A stretch of 8,034 nucleotides of DNA from the NCBI GenBank assembly GCA_036835375.1, contig DAITMB010000175.1, positions 1 through 8,034 of the forward strand, written 5' to 3'. This document shows, piece by piece, positions 1 to 6,876 of this stretch. The notes under the pieces were generated by a model, which was given only the letters and a program-made list of their open reading frames with translations, did no database searches and was not told the DNA's origin. A program made the translations under genes and the position numbers. The DNA comes from JANQTF01 sp036835375. Its GTDB lineage: Bacteria > Bacteroidota > Bacteroidia > J057. Position 1 is the stretch's first letter. Every line of letters starts with the position of its first letter.

Positions 1-2
1 CG

Positions 3-101
3 ATCTGGATTGCCTGGCTGACACATGTTGCGGTGGCCCTTTCGAATGACTATGTAGCCTTGAGATTCAATCCTGATATGCGCGTGCAGTGGAAAAGCTG
101 A
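3..101 (+). CDS. Possible C-terminal tail of a gene cut by the window edge
   Basis: The third forward frame is open from the window edge to a TGA at 99-101, giving 32 residues. The first half is hydrophobic (IWIAWLTHVAVAL, perhaps the end of a membrane helix) and the last part polar (ending RVQWKS). The other two forward frames meet stops by position 49. An open stretch of this size is not statistically significant, and one reverse frame is also open here, so this is a tentative call. I do not recognise the family. If real, the gene runs in the same direction as the dehydrogenase that follows 140 nt later. Confidence 0.35.
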   Translation: MWIAWLTHVAVALSNDYVALRFNPDMRVQWKS

Positions 102-137
102 GCCAGCGATATAGACGCTTCCATCGTCCTATTTGGA

Positions 138-260
138 ATGATGGCCAAGGAATGGTTCAAGAAATTTCTCTTGGGCCTTTCAGCTCCTTTTAAATCCTCA
201 TTTCAGGCAATTAATTTTGTGCGCCGAACGATCGTAGGTTTATGTGGAAGGAGAAAGTAG
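138..260 (+). CDS. Small basic ORF overlapping the SDR gene start (doubtful)
   Basis: A 40-codon ORF begins with two consecutive ATG codons (138 and 141) and ends at a TAG at 258-260, which is 19 nt inside the downstream dehydrogenase gene in another frame. The peptide carries nine Lys/Arg and one Glu, with hydrophobic residues spaced between the charges (FKKFLLGL, then FVRRTIVGL, ending CGRRK), so it could form a cationic amphipathic helix. The overlap would suit translational coupling to the dehydrogenase start. Against it: 40-codon ORFs are common by chance, there is no Shine-Dalgarno sequence, and no family is recognised. It could equally be untranslated leader. Confidence 0.2.
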   Translation: MMAKEWFKKFLLGLSAPFKSSFQAINFVRRTIVGLCGRRK

Positions 261-1048
261 CATTGATCACAGGTTCAGGCAGAGGCATCGGAAAAGCCAC
301 TGCCGAGGCTTTGGGCTTGGCTGGATGTCGAGTAGTAATCACGGGTCGGGACGAGGTCCGATTGGCCGCTGCCGTCACGGACCTTCGCACACAGGGCATC
401 GAAGTGGAGGGAATCTCCGGAGACTTAGCTTTGCCAGCATCTGCGAGATCACTTGTGCAACAAGTAGTGGAGACCTATGGCCGTCTCGACGTGGTGATCA
501 ACAACGCCGGGCTATCGATGCGAGGACGATTTGAGGAATTACAGCCCGAGGTGTTTCGAGAAATCCTTGATGCCAACGTTCTCAACGCGATGAACGTAAG
601 CCGATACGCCATTCCGCATCTGATTCAGACGAAAGGCTCTTTGGTGTTTGTGTCGAGTGTGGTGGGACTGAGAGCTTTGCCAATGACTTCGGTGTACAGC
701 GCAGCAAAAATGGCCCTCACAGGATTGGCAGAAGCGCTTCGGCTAGAGCTTCGCACAGAGGGCGTTCACGTCGGAATTGTTTATGTGGGATACACACAAA
801 ATGCGCCTGACAAGACCATGATGAATGCGCAAGGACAGCTCGTGAAGCTCAAACCAAGAGATGGGGGAGTAGCAGATACGCCAGAAGGCGTTGCGAAAGT
901 CATCGTAGGCAATGTTCGCCGTCGCAAATTCAAAAGCATCCATTCGGTCCCAGGCAAGGTCAACGCGATCCTGAATCGATGGGCCCCCTCTTTGCTAGAG
1001 CGAATCCTGGCCTCCCTCTACCGCCGAAAACCACATCTCTTTGAGTAG
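242..1048 (+). CDS. SDR family NAD(P)-dependent oxidoreductase
   Basis: A classical short-chain dehydrogenase/reductase of 268 residues, about the usual length, with a single Rossmann-fold domain. Seen in the sequence: the cofactor glycine motif TGSGRGIG at residues 10-17, Arg36 after the second strand (TGRD, which in this family favours NADPH over NADH), Asp61 in the GDL segment, NNAG at 87-90, and the catalytic tetrad Asn112, Ser139, Tyr152 and Lys156 (YSAAK). The usual PG motif after the sixth strand is replaced by YVGYTQ at 181-186, and a basic, hydrophobic C-terminal extension follows (about 235-264). These traits resemble DHRS7-like SDRs, and I infer a lipid or other hydrophobic carbonyl or alcohol substrate without being able to name it. 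The enzyme is probably cytosolic or loosely membrane-associated. The ATG at 242 is the only in-frame candidate, because a TAA lies upstream at 212-214. No clear Shine-Dalgarno is present. The cupin-like gene follows on the same strand after 137 nt. Confidence 0.92.
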   Translation: MWKEKVALITGSGRGIGKATAEALGLAGCRVVITGRDEVRLAAAVTDLRTQGIEVEGISGDLALPASARSLVQQVVETYGRLDVVINNAGLSMRGRFEELQPEVFREILDANVLNAMNVSRYAIPHLIQTKGSLVFVSSVVGLRALPMTSVYSAAKMALTGLAEALRLELRTEGVHVGIVYVGYTQNAPDKTMMNAQGQLVKLKPRDGGVADTPEGVAKVIVGNVRRRKFKSIHSVPGKVNAILNRWAPSLLERILASLYRRKPHLFE

Positions 1049-1185
1049 AATTTCCCCTCCCCAGCTACCAGCGGAATCTGCTTGCTTGGACAAATCTCAC
1101 AATACCCTACACGTATAAAGACTTTCATGACTTTCTCTCCACCCCCAACTTTTCCCTCCAACACCTTGCAAAAATTGACTTAGAT

Positions 1186-2100
1186 ATGGCGATTGACCTT
1201 AGCTTACAAATCGACGTGGTTGAAAATATCTCCAGAAAAGAATTCATGGAGAACTACCACAAGCCACAGCGCCCTGCCATCATCAAGGGCTTGGTGGATC
1301 AGCAGCCCGCCGGCGGCAAATGGACCTTGGAGTGGTTCAAAACCTATATGGGAGACGAAATGATCGGGCTGTATGACAACAAAGTGGAGCGCCACAAGTG
1401 GTCCACGACGACTGTCCCCGACATCAAAATGAAATTCAGCGAATACCTTGACATCATCAACCGCGACGAGCCGACTGATTTGCGGATGTTCCTGGCCGAT
1501 TTGTATAAAATTCGTCCAGATCTGCGAAATGACTTTTCCTGCCCTGATTTTTACAAAAATCCGCTCGGCAAGCTTGGCTTCATGTTTCTCGGAGGCAAAG
1601 ACACCGTGGTGAGAATGCACTACGATGTGGACAGTTCCTGCGTGCTTCTGACGCAGATTTTTGGCGACAAAGAAGTGATTTTATTTAGCCCGGAAAACAC
1701 CAAATACCTCTACAAAGTCCCCTTCAACACCCACTCCTTCGTGGACATCAACCATCCGGACTTCGAGCAATTTCCGGGGTTGCGCTACGCGCAGGGCTAC
1801 CGGATGGTCCTCCGCCCGGGAGATTCTGTGTACATGCCCGCCGGATATTGGCACTACATCACCTACCTCAATGGAGGCATGGGCGTCTCTCACCGCATGA
1901 TGAGTCCCAAAGTGGGCGATTGGCTCCGTGGTGCAGCTTTTATGGGAATATCTATGCCATTTGACAAGGTCATGAACCGACTTTATCAGCAGCGCTGGTA
2001 TCAACACAAAAATGAGCTCATGCACCGCAAAGTCAACGAATCTGTGGCCAAGCACCAGCCCAAAGACCGTAGCATGGCTGGCCAAACCACTTCTCGATAA
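1186..2100 (+). CDS. Cupin-like (JmjC-type) domain protein, probable Fe(II)/2-oxoglutarate oxygenase
   Basis: A 304-residue protein of the cupin-like/JmjC group related to the factor-inhibiting-HIF (FIH) type. An N-terminal segment (residues 11-50, with the RPAIIKGLV entry strand typical of these proteins) leads into the double-stranded beta-helix core. Metal ligands are visible as HYD at 145-147 and His223 in the PAGYWHYI segment. Lys162 in DKEVILFSP is in the position often used to bind 2-oxoglutarate in JmjC proteins. Family knowledge predicts hydroxylation of a protein side chain or a small molecule in the cytosol; the substrate cannot be read from sequence. The C-terminal 60 residues are helical and basic, possibly a dimerisation or substrate-binding region. 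The ATG at 1186 follows an A-rich stretch without Shine-Dalgarno, as is common in Bacteroidota. The 137-nt upstream gap is pyrimidine-rich, with no promoter I can defend. A strong terminator lies 53 nt past the stop. Confidence 0.9.
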   Translation: MAIDLSLQIDVVENISRKEFMENYHKPQRPAIIKGLVDQQPAGGKWTLEWFKTYMGDEMIGLYDNKVERHKWSTTTVPDIKMKFSEYLDIINRDEPTDLRMFLADLYKIRPDLRNDFSCPDFYKNPLGKLGFMFLGGKDTVVRMHYDVDSSCVLLTQIFGDKEVILFSPENTKYLYKVPFNTHSFVDINHPDFEQFPGLRYAQGYRMVLRPGDSVYMPAGYWHYITYLNGGMGVSHRMMSPKVGDWLRGAAFMGISMPFDKVMNRLYQQRWYQHKNELMHRKVNESVAKHQPKDRSMAGQTTSR

Positions 2101-2128
2101 AGCTTCACATTGCGAGCCCAAGAAGGGC

Positions 2129-2875
2129 TTATGCGATAGGGATCTTCTCCACAGCAGGCTCTTCCAACAGAGAGCCTGCTTTTTTTGGCGTCTCTTCTAC
2201 AGCGGGAGAGGAAGAGAAAGCGCAGGCCGCCATGAAAATGAAGTACATCGAAGGAATCATCAAGACGTGCCCCAGGTCATGGTAATTGAACCATTTGTCG
2301 GGTGAAAACTGCGTGGCACCCACGATACCTGCAGGAACAAGGCTTGCCACTGATAGCAGCATCCAGCGCCTTCCCGGATGCGGATCCCGGCTCTGGCCAT
2401 ATCCTTGTAGCAAACCCACAAACAACACCAGCCCGACCCCTAAGTGAGGATGAAGGACTTTAAAATCAATTTGTTCCAAAGGAAAACGACCGATGTAAAG
2501 CAAAAAGCCCAAAATCTGTAGCGCGACGATCCGCTGGAAGGAGCGGAGGGTCCTTGGCGACAACAGGGACTCCATGGTATGTAGATTGGCCAATTGCAAG
2601 ACCGTGAGACTGCTCCCAATGATCAGGACCATCGGTGCTTTCCAGCCAGGACCCAAGAGATAGAAAAAGGCATGGTTCACCAATCCTCCCTCTATGGTTC
2701 CGATGCCCATCATCACAAAAAATGCGGTGAACCAGCGGGTTGAAGCTGCGTGAGAACGCAGGAAAAACAGTCGATAAGCAAATAACAAACAAACGCCGCC
2801 GAGCAGCAAGTCTGTAAACAATGTCATGGGATCTTGCACTCGAAGGCCCATGAACTGAATAAAAGTTGGTTCCAT
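2129..2875 (-). CDS. Seven-helix integral membrane protein of unknown function
   Basis: From ATG 2875 the product is 248 residues and mostly hydrophobic, with about seven predicted membrane segments (roughly residues 18-39, 50-68, 80-97, 115-129, 143-157, 171-189 and 200-221) and a charged C-terminal tail of about 25 residues rich in Glu, Lys and Pro. Polar residues sit within or near the helices (the EGG..NHAFF region and the NYHDLGHV segment near the last helix), which might bind metal or substrate. It resembles the DUF6962-type membrane proteins of Bacteroidota as I remember them, but I cannot confirm this and assign no function. The start is uncertain: the open frame extends to 2947, while ATG codons at 2875, 2851 and 2827 all precede the first helix and none has a Shine-Dalgarno. 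I chose 2875 because the extra upstream residues look non-coding. The 3' end carries the terminator of the convergent gene within its codons. A weak hairpin without a T-run overlaps its TAA (2114-2130). Confidence 0.75.
   Translation of the reverse strand: MEPTFIQFMGLRVQDPMTLFTDLLLGGVCLLFAYRLFFLRSHAASTRWFTAFFVMMGIGTIEGGLVNHAFFYLLGPGWKAPMVLIIGSSLTVLQLANLHTMESLLSPRTLRSFQRIVALQILGFLLYIGRFPLEQIDFKVLHPHLGVGLVLFVGLLQGYGQSRDPHPGRRWMLLSVASLVPAGIVGATQFSPDKWFNYHDLGHVLMIPSMYFIFMAACAFSSSPAVEETPKKAGSLLEEPAVEKIPIA
2153..2186 (+). terminator. Intrinsic terminator of the cupin-like gene, inside the convergent CDS
   Basis: A perfect 10-bp stem, AGCAGGCTCT (2153-2162) with AGAGCCTGCT (2171-2180), encloses an 8-nt loop and runs directly into seven T residues (2180-2186) on the plus strand. 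On the minus strand the T-run is missing on the exit side, so it acts in one direction only. It lies 53 nt after the cupin-like stop and within the last codons of the convergent membrane-protein gene. Confidence 0.85.
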
Positions 2876-3017
2876 GCAACGGACTGGGGAAAGGATGGAG
2901 GCTACCCTAAGAGGCGGGATACAATACAAGTAACTGCAAATGGGCAAATAATACCTGCGCCAGCACAGGATGTTTCTACGGGGATCGCTATTTATTCAAT
3001 TTTTCAGATACTCTCAT

Positions 3018-3037
3018 AAAAAAAAGCCTCTTGCTTC
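3018..3037 (-). terminator. Weak possible terminator of the phosphoesterase gene
   Basis: Read on the minus strand, GAAGC (3037-3033) can pair with GCTTT (3027-3023), with one G-T wobble, around a 5-nt loop. The T-run extends to 3018, giving eight T in all. It overlaps the TGA stop (3036-3038) by two bases. The stem is short and partly made from the T-run, so termination would be inefficient at best. Confidence 0.35.
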
Positions 3038-3620
3038 AACTTCCCACGATAGGAACATCTAAAAAAGTAACGTTTTCCGCCCCTGAATCGACCTGAAAGC
3101 CCTTCACACTTCCTGCCTGGATATCGACCACGCAAAAACTGTGAGCGACTCGATAAGGCCCTTCGGGTCCAAGGGCGGCTCCCATGATCGCACCAGGATT
3201 CAGCAGGCGCACCACTCGCCCATTCACCTCGAAAACTTCCAACCGCATGCGGTGATCATGACCAAAAAACACCCAGTCATGGGTGCCAGCGCGCGCAAGG
3301 TCGCCAGCGATGCCGTCAAAATGATTCACTGCGATGTGGGCGCCGCCTAGCGAAATGTGCGCATATTCGCCGTGGAGGGTGATTCTGTCGGAATATCTGT
3401 CTTTGGCGATGCTTGTGATGCGGAACGTGTCTCCATCATTGTTGCCAAAAACAACATGAATGGGACCTGCAAACCCCTTTCCCAACATCGCCAATACAAA
3501 CGGTGAGCACAGATCACCACAACAAATGAGGGCCTCGCACTCGCTCATCGCTTCAGAACGCAGCGCCGCCGCCAGGTGCCATACGTGGTCGTGGATGTCA
3601 GAGAGAACCGCGATTTTCAT
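3036..3620 (-). CDS. YfcE/MJ0936-type metallophosphoesterase
   Basis: A compact 194-residue calcineurin-like phosphoesterase. All family blocks are visible from the chosen start: DIH at residues 8-10, GD at 35-36, GNND at 59-62 (the version of GNHD seen in YfcE and MJ0936), His100 in NHFDG, and GHDH at 120-123, followed by the NPGA segment near 141. These residues build a two-metal site, usually Mn2+ or another divalent cation, that hydrolyses phosphodiesters or phosphomonoesters. The physiological substrate of this family is mostly unknown. There is no signal peptide, so the enzyme is cytosolic. The frame is open 25 codons further upstream, but the family starts at M-K-I-A-V-L-S-D, so ATG 3620 is chosen. 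The permease gene lies 103 nt upstream on the same strand, so co-transcription is possible but not shown. Confidence 0.92.
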   Translation of the reverse strand: MKIAVLSDIHDHVWHLAAALRSEAMSECEALICCGDLCSPFVLAMLGKGFAGPIHVVFGNNDGDTFRITSIAKDRYSDRITLHGEYAHISLGGAHIAVNHFDGIAGDLARAGTHDWVFFGHDHRMRLEVFEVNGRVVRLLNPGAIMGAALGPEGPYRVAHSFCVVDIQAGSVKGFQVDSGAENVTFLDVPIVGS

Positions 3621-3723
3621 AGGCGTTGCCGAAAAAGATAAGAGGGTGCCACCCCCGATTGTGGGATCTTTGTGGCAAATATGGCCAGAAGCCACCTAGT
3701 AGGCAAGATACCGTGGGCCGTTC

Positions 3724-5454
3724 CTAAAATGGAAAAAAGTAGGGCAATAACCACAGCACGACCACGCCATAGAGCAACGAAAGGCCTAACCCGATTTTGA
3801 AAAAATCAGTGAACCGGTATTTACCCACACTGAACACCATCAAGTTGGTCTGGTATCCGATGGGCGTGAGAAAACTGGCGCTCGCACCAAAGGCAATCGC
3901 CAGCACAAAGGGCATATAGCTCACTTCCAAGGACTGTGACGTGGCATAGGCAATCGGGAACATCAGCGCCGCAGCGGCATTGTTGGTGACGAGCTCAGTG
4001 ACAATGACGGTGCTAAGATAAATCCCCACCAACGCCCAAAATGGCGATTCCATTCCTGTGATACTCAAAATCCCCTCGCTGAGCAAGGTATCGACCCCGT
4101 AGGTGCTCATGACAGCCGCCAGCCCCAGGGAACTGCCAATCATGAGTAGCAGTCCGAGGTTGAGATTATTTTTCAAATGCTTGATTTTCAAAAATCCTAG
4201 TGCCATAAAGAGGAGCAAAACAGCCAGCATGGCTTGGAACAAAGAGCACCACCCCAAGGCTGCGCAAGCAATCGCCCCCACAAACAATCCCACGGCCTGC
4301 CATCCTTTAGTCACTGCCAGGGTGTCGTCGAGCTCCACTTCAGAAAGGAAAATGAAATTGCGACGGAGGTTCTCGTGCTTCTCGAACTCCGTGCCGACGG
4401 CCAGCACCAAGCTGTCACCAGGCTGAAGCACCATGTCCCCGATTTTTCCGAGCAACCGCTTTTCCCCCCTCCGCACCGCAACAATGACAGCGTCGAATTT
4501 TGTGCGAAACTGAGCCTCCTTGACTTGGCTGCCGATGATGGGCGCATTGTGCTTGATCACAACCTCCTGAAGATTGGAGCGGAGAATGCCCGCAGTGCCG
4601 CTGTGCAACTCCAGCCCGTCATATTTGACCAACTCGTGTATCTGCGCCACATCCCCCGTGAAGACGAGCGAATCGCCTGCTTCGATCAATTCTTCGGGCG
4701 TCACAGGCGAAATGAGCCGATCATTTCGCACAATTTCAGCCAAAAAGAGCGAGTCCATTTTCCGAAACCCATTCTCAGCCACGGACTTACCCACCAGCTT
4801 CGATCCCGCTACCACATCCGCTTCGAGAAAAAAATCCCGCTGCTGTGTCTGCACTTTTTCTACATGCGCAGGGAGGAGCTTCGGCGAAACAAGGACCAAG
4901 TACAGGGTGCCTACCACTGCCAGTGGCAAGCCCACATACGCTACATCAAAAAACCCAAGGGAAGGCAAACCAGCCTCAATCACGAAAGAGTTGACGATCA
5001 GATTGGTGCTCGTCCCGATCAGTGTGATCATTCCACCCATAATTGCGGCATACGACAGGGGAATTAGCAAGCGGGACGGGGCAAAATGTGAATTCTGCCG
5101 AATCATTCCCATGAAGGAAGCAACCACCGCCGTGTTGTTGAGCACTGCAGACAGCAGGATCGACACCACCGAAAGCCGCGACAAGGAGGCATGAAGCGAT
5201 CCAGCGCGGATCATTTTTTTCGACAGCCAGGGAAGGATGTGTGTCTTCTCCAAGACAGAAGACACTTGCATTAACAAAATCAGCCCCACCAATGTCTCGT
5301 TGCTGTAGTGTAAGAGAAGGTTTTTGGGAGCAATCCAGCCAGCAGCCATGCAGATCGTCACTGCGCCCACGAAGACCAGTTCGGGCCTGATCTTGTTGCT
5401 AATCAATGCACCAAACAACAAACAGAGAAGGCCGAGGATCCAATATGCTTCCAT
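3724..5454 (-). CDS. SLC13-family permease with two RCK_C (TrkA_C) domains
   Basis: A 576-residue inner-membrane transporter of the SLC13/DASS (ion transporter superfamily) fold. Its two membrane halves are separated by a soluble middle, the usual layout of the longer bacterial members. The N-terminal half (about residues 1-190) contains NNTAVVA at 106-112 and GTSTN at 147-151. The C-terminal half (about 385-576) contains TNNAAAA at 490-496 and PIGYQTN at 531-537. These paired Asn/Thr motifs form the substrate and Na+ sites in characterised relatives. Residues about 207-280 and 292-369 are tandem RCK_C domains, each with a GDSLV segment, which probably bind a regulatory ligand. Possible substrates are dicarboxylates, sulfate or another anion; I cannot choose. 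The frame is open to 5583, but ATG 5454 starts just before the first helix and has an AGGAA sequence about 6 nt upstream, so I prefer it. It is transcribed divergently from the Gfo/Idh/MocA gene. Confidence 0.93.
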   Translation of the reverse strand: MEAYWILGLLCLLFGALISNKIRPELVFVGAVTICMAAGWIAPKNLLLHYSNETLVGLILLMQVSSVLEKTHILPWLSKKMIRAGSLHASLSRLSVVSILLSAVLNNTAVVASFMGMIRQNSHFAPSRLLIPLSYAAIMGGMITLIGTSTNLIVNSFVIEAGLPSLGFFDVAYVGLPLAVVGTLYLVLVSPKLLPAHVEKVQTQQRDFFLEADVVAGSKLVGKSVAENGFRKMDSLFLAEIVRNDRLISPVTPEELIEAGDSLVFTGDVAQIHELVKYDGLELHSGTAGILRSNLQEVVIKHNAPIIGSQVKEAQFRTKFDAVIVAVRRGEKRLLGKIGDMVLQPGDSLVLAVGTEFEKHENLRRNFIFLSEVELDDTLAVTKGWQAVGLFVGAIACAALGWCSLFQAMLAVLLLFMALGFLKIKHLKNNLNLGLLLMIGSSLGLAAVMSTYGVDTLLSEGILSITGMESPFWALVGIYLSTVIVTELVTNNAAAALMFPIAYATSQSLEVSYMPFVLAIAFGASASFLTPIGYQTNLMVFSVGKYRFTDFFKIGLGLSLLYGVVVLWLLPYFFPF

Positions 5455-5606
5455 GAAATTTCCTGACTCAAAAAAAAGTTCAAGCGCGCCAAAGCTAAAG
5501 AAGAAATCGATCAATGCCGTACCTTTCCCCGCCCATTCTTGCCCGCTGACACGCTCAATCGCCACCGAACCTCGCTGCCCCATCCCCTTTGCCTCCTCCC
5601 ACCTGT

Positions 5607-5627
5607 TCCTTCTGCCTAGGAGAAGGA
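5607..5627. promoter_or_regulatory. Inverted repeat in the divergent intergenic region, possible operator
   Basis: TCCTTCT (5607-5613) and AGAAGGA (5621-5627) are perfect 7-bp inverted arms around GCCTAGG. Removing the single G at 5614 makes the whole element a 20-bp palindrome centred on CCTAGG. It lies 59 nt before the oxidoreductase start and 153 nt before the preferred permease start. A second imperfect palindrome, CGGGTGCTAGCCCG, follows at 5632-5645. The position suits a binding site for a dimeric regulator of either gene. An ATTT after the right arm makes a weak hairpin terminator a less likely alternative. Confidence 0.35.
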
Positions 5628-5685
5628 TTTTCGGGTGCTAGCCCGTAATTTCCCCTTTTTATACTTTATTAACGCTTCCTCCCTC

Positions 5686-6876
5686 ATGCACAAAATCGCT
5701 GTACTCGGAACCGGACTCATCGGTCGATTTTATACCCAAGCCATTCAGGAGGCCCGCTCCAGCGATCGAGTCGTTGCGGTGTATTCCCGACGTCAAGACC
5801 GTGCTGAAGCCTTCGCTGCCGAGTGGAAGATCCCCTACCCTACCAGCGACTGGCGCGAAGCAGTGACCCATCCCGAGGTGGACCTCGTGATCGTGGGGCT
5901 TCCCAATCACCTGCACAAAGAGGTGATTTTGGCAGCGGCAGCCGCGGGCAAAGGCATTCTGTGCACCAAGCCCCTCGCCATGAATGGCGCTGAAGCCCTC
6001 GAAATACTTCAAGAAGTCGAAAAAGCGGGCGTTTTTCACGGATATCTCGAAGACCTCGCTTACACACCCAAGACCCTCAAGGCCCTCGATAGCATCCAGA
6101 AGGGGGCAATTGGGCAGGTCCTCTGGGCACGGTCCCGGGAGGCGCATCCGGGACCTCACAGCGACTGGTTTTGGGATGCTACCCAATCTGGCGGAGGCGC
6201 CATCATCGACATCGGCTGCCACTGTATCGAGGTCACACGCAATTTCATCGGCAAAGACATTCGCCCGCTAGAAGTCATGTGCTGGGCAGATACCCTCGTC
6301 AAACCCATCGAAGCTGAAGACCATGCGATCGCCTTGATCAAGTATGCGAATGGTGCTATGGCTCAGTTTGAGGTCAGTTGGGCATTTCGGGGCGGCATGG
6401 ACTTACGCGATGAGGTCGCCGGAACACAGGGCACCATCCGGCTCGACCACTTTTTTCATACAGGCTACGAAATGTTTACGGCTGGCGGCACAGGTGGCTA
6501 CGTCGCCGAAAAAGCCGAAAGCGAAACAGGTTGGCTCTTTCCGGTGGGGGACGAGCTCCATGCTTTGGGGTACAACTTCATGTTTCGTGATATGTTCCAA
6601 AGCATGGACGATGGCAAAATACCGTTTGAAAGCTTTTATGACGGATATGTGGTCAATTGCGTCATGGACGCCTGCTATCGCTCTGCGAGTTCGCGGCAGT
6701 GGGAACCAGTGCAACTACCACTGTGGCGCGGCCAAACAGGCCACATCGATAAAGTGGGCCGCACCAGCTACGACGATACCCACTGGCTGGTCAAAGAAGA
6801 GTTGATGCCCGATGGCAAACGAAAAGTCGTGCTCAAGGAGAAAGAGAGCGGAAAGTTGGTGGAAAAATTTCGTTGA
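5686..6876 (+). CDS. Gfo/Idh/MocA family NAD(P)-dependent oxidoreductase
   Basis: A 396-residue enzyme with an N-terminal Rossmann domain (residues 1 to about 125) and a C-terminal alpha/beta domain that binds the substrate and mediates oligomerisation. Visible motifs: the dinucleotide-binding GTGLIG at 8-13, LPNHLH at 72-77, CTKP at 93-96 with Lys95 (the family usually has EKP, here Thr replaces Glu), and GGAIIDIGCH at 170-179 with the catalytic Asp175 and His179. These define a sugar or polyol dehydrogenase/reductase such as those acting on inositol, glucose-fructose or amino sugars; the exact substrate is not assignable. About 50 residues follow the usual end of the fold (from about 343, a Trp-rich then Lys/Glu-rich tail). 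There is no twin-arginine signal, so it is cytosolic. The frame is open from 5635, but the conserved M-H-K-I-A-V-L-G start fixes ATG 5686. It has no Shine-Dalgarno. Confidence 0.93.
   Translation: MHKIAVLGTGLIGRFYTQAIQEARSSDRVVAVYSRRQDRAEAFAAEWKIPYPTSDWREAVTHPEVDLVIVGLPNHLHKEVILAAAAAGKGILCTKPLAMNGAEALEILQEVEKAGVFHGYLEDLAYTPKTLKALDSIQKGAIGQVLWARSREAHPGPHSDWFWDATQSGGGAIIDIGCHCIEVTRNFIGKDIRPLEVMCWADTLVKPIEAEDHAIALIKYANGAMAQFEVSWAFRGGMDLRDEVAGTQGTIRLDHFFHTGYEMFTAGGTGGYVAEKAESETGWLFPVGDELHALGYNFMFRDMFQSMDDGKIPFESFYDGYVVNCVMDACYRSASSRQWEPVQLPLWRGQTGHIDKVGRTSYDDTHWLVKEELMPDGKRKVVLKEKESGKLVEKFR

Noticed and set aside
1086..1125. TTGGAC and TATAAA as a promoter for the cupin-like gene
   Set aside because: The spacing of 22 nt is wrong for a sigma-70-type promoter and neither element fits the Bacteroidota consensus (TTTG and TAnnTTTG).
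1204..1620. Minus-strand open frame opposite the cupin-like gene
   Set aside because: Shadow of the JmjC-type coding sequence; no domain, and the plus strand carries the metal-binding motifs.
2954..2969. Short hairpin CCTGCG/CACAGG upstream of the membrane-protein gene
   Set aside because: A 6-bp stem with one wobble and no T-run is expected by chance; no link to a start or stop.
4234..5067. Long plus-strand open frame (277 codons) opposite the permease gene
   Set aside because: It lies wholly antisense to a gene with clear SLC13 and RCK_C motifs. Its translation is rich in His, Arg and Gln without any recognisable domain, as expected of a shadow frame.
5455..5583. N-terminal extension of the permease by 43 residues
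   Set aside because: The extension has no family counterpart I know and a Phe-rich, low-complexity part. ATG 5454 has a good AGGAA upstream and begins right before the first helix.
5659..6222. Minus-strand open frame (187 codons) opposite the oxidoreductase
   Set aside because: It is antisense to the Rossmann domain, whose motifs are intact on the plus strand. The reverse translation shows no motif or plausible composition.
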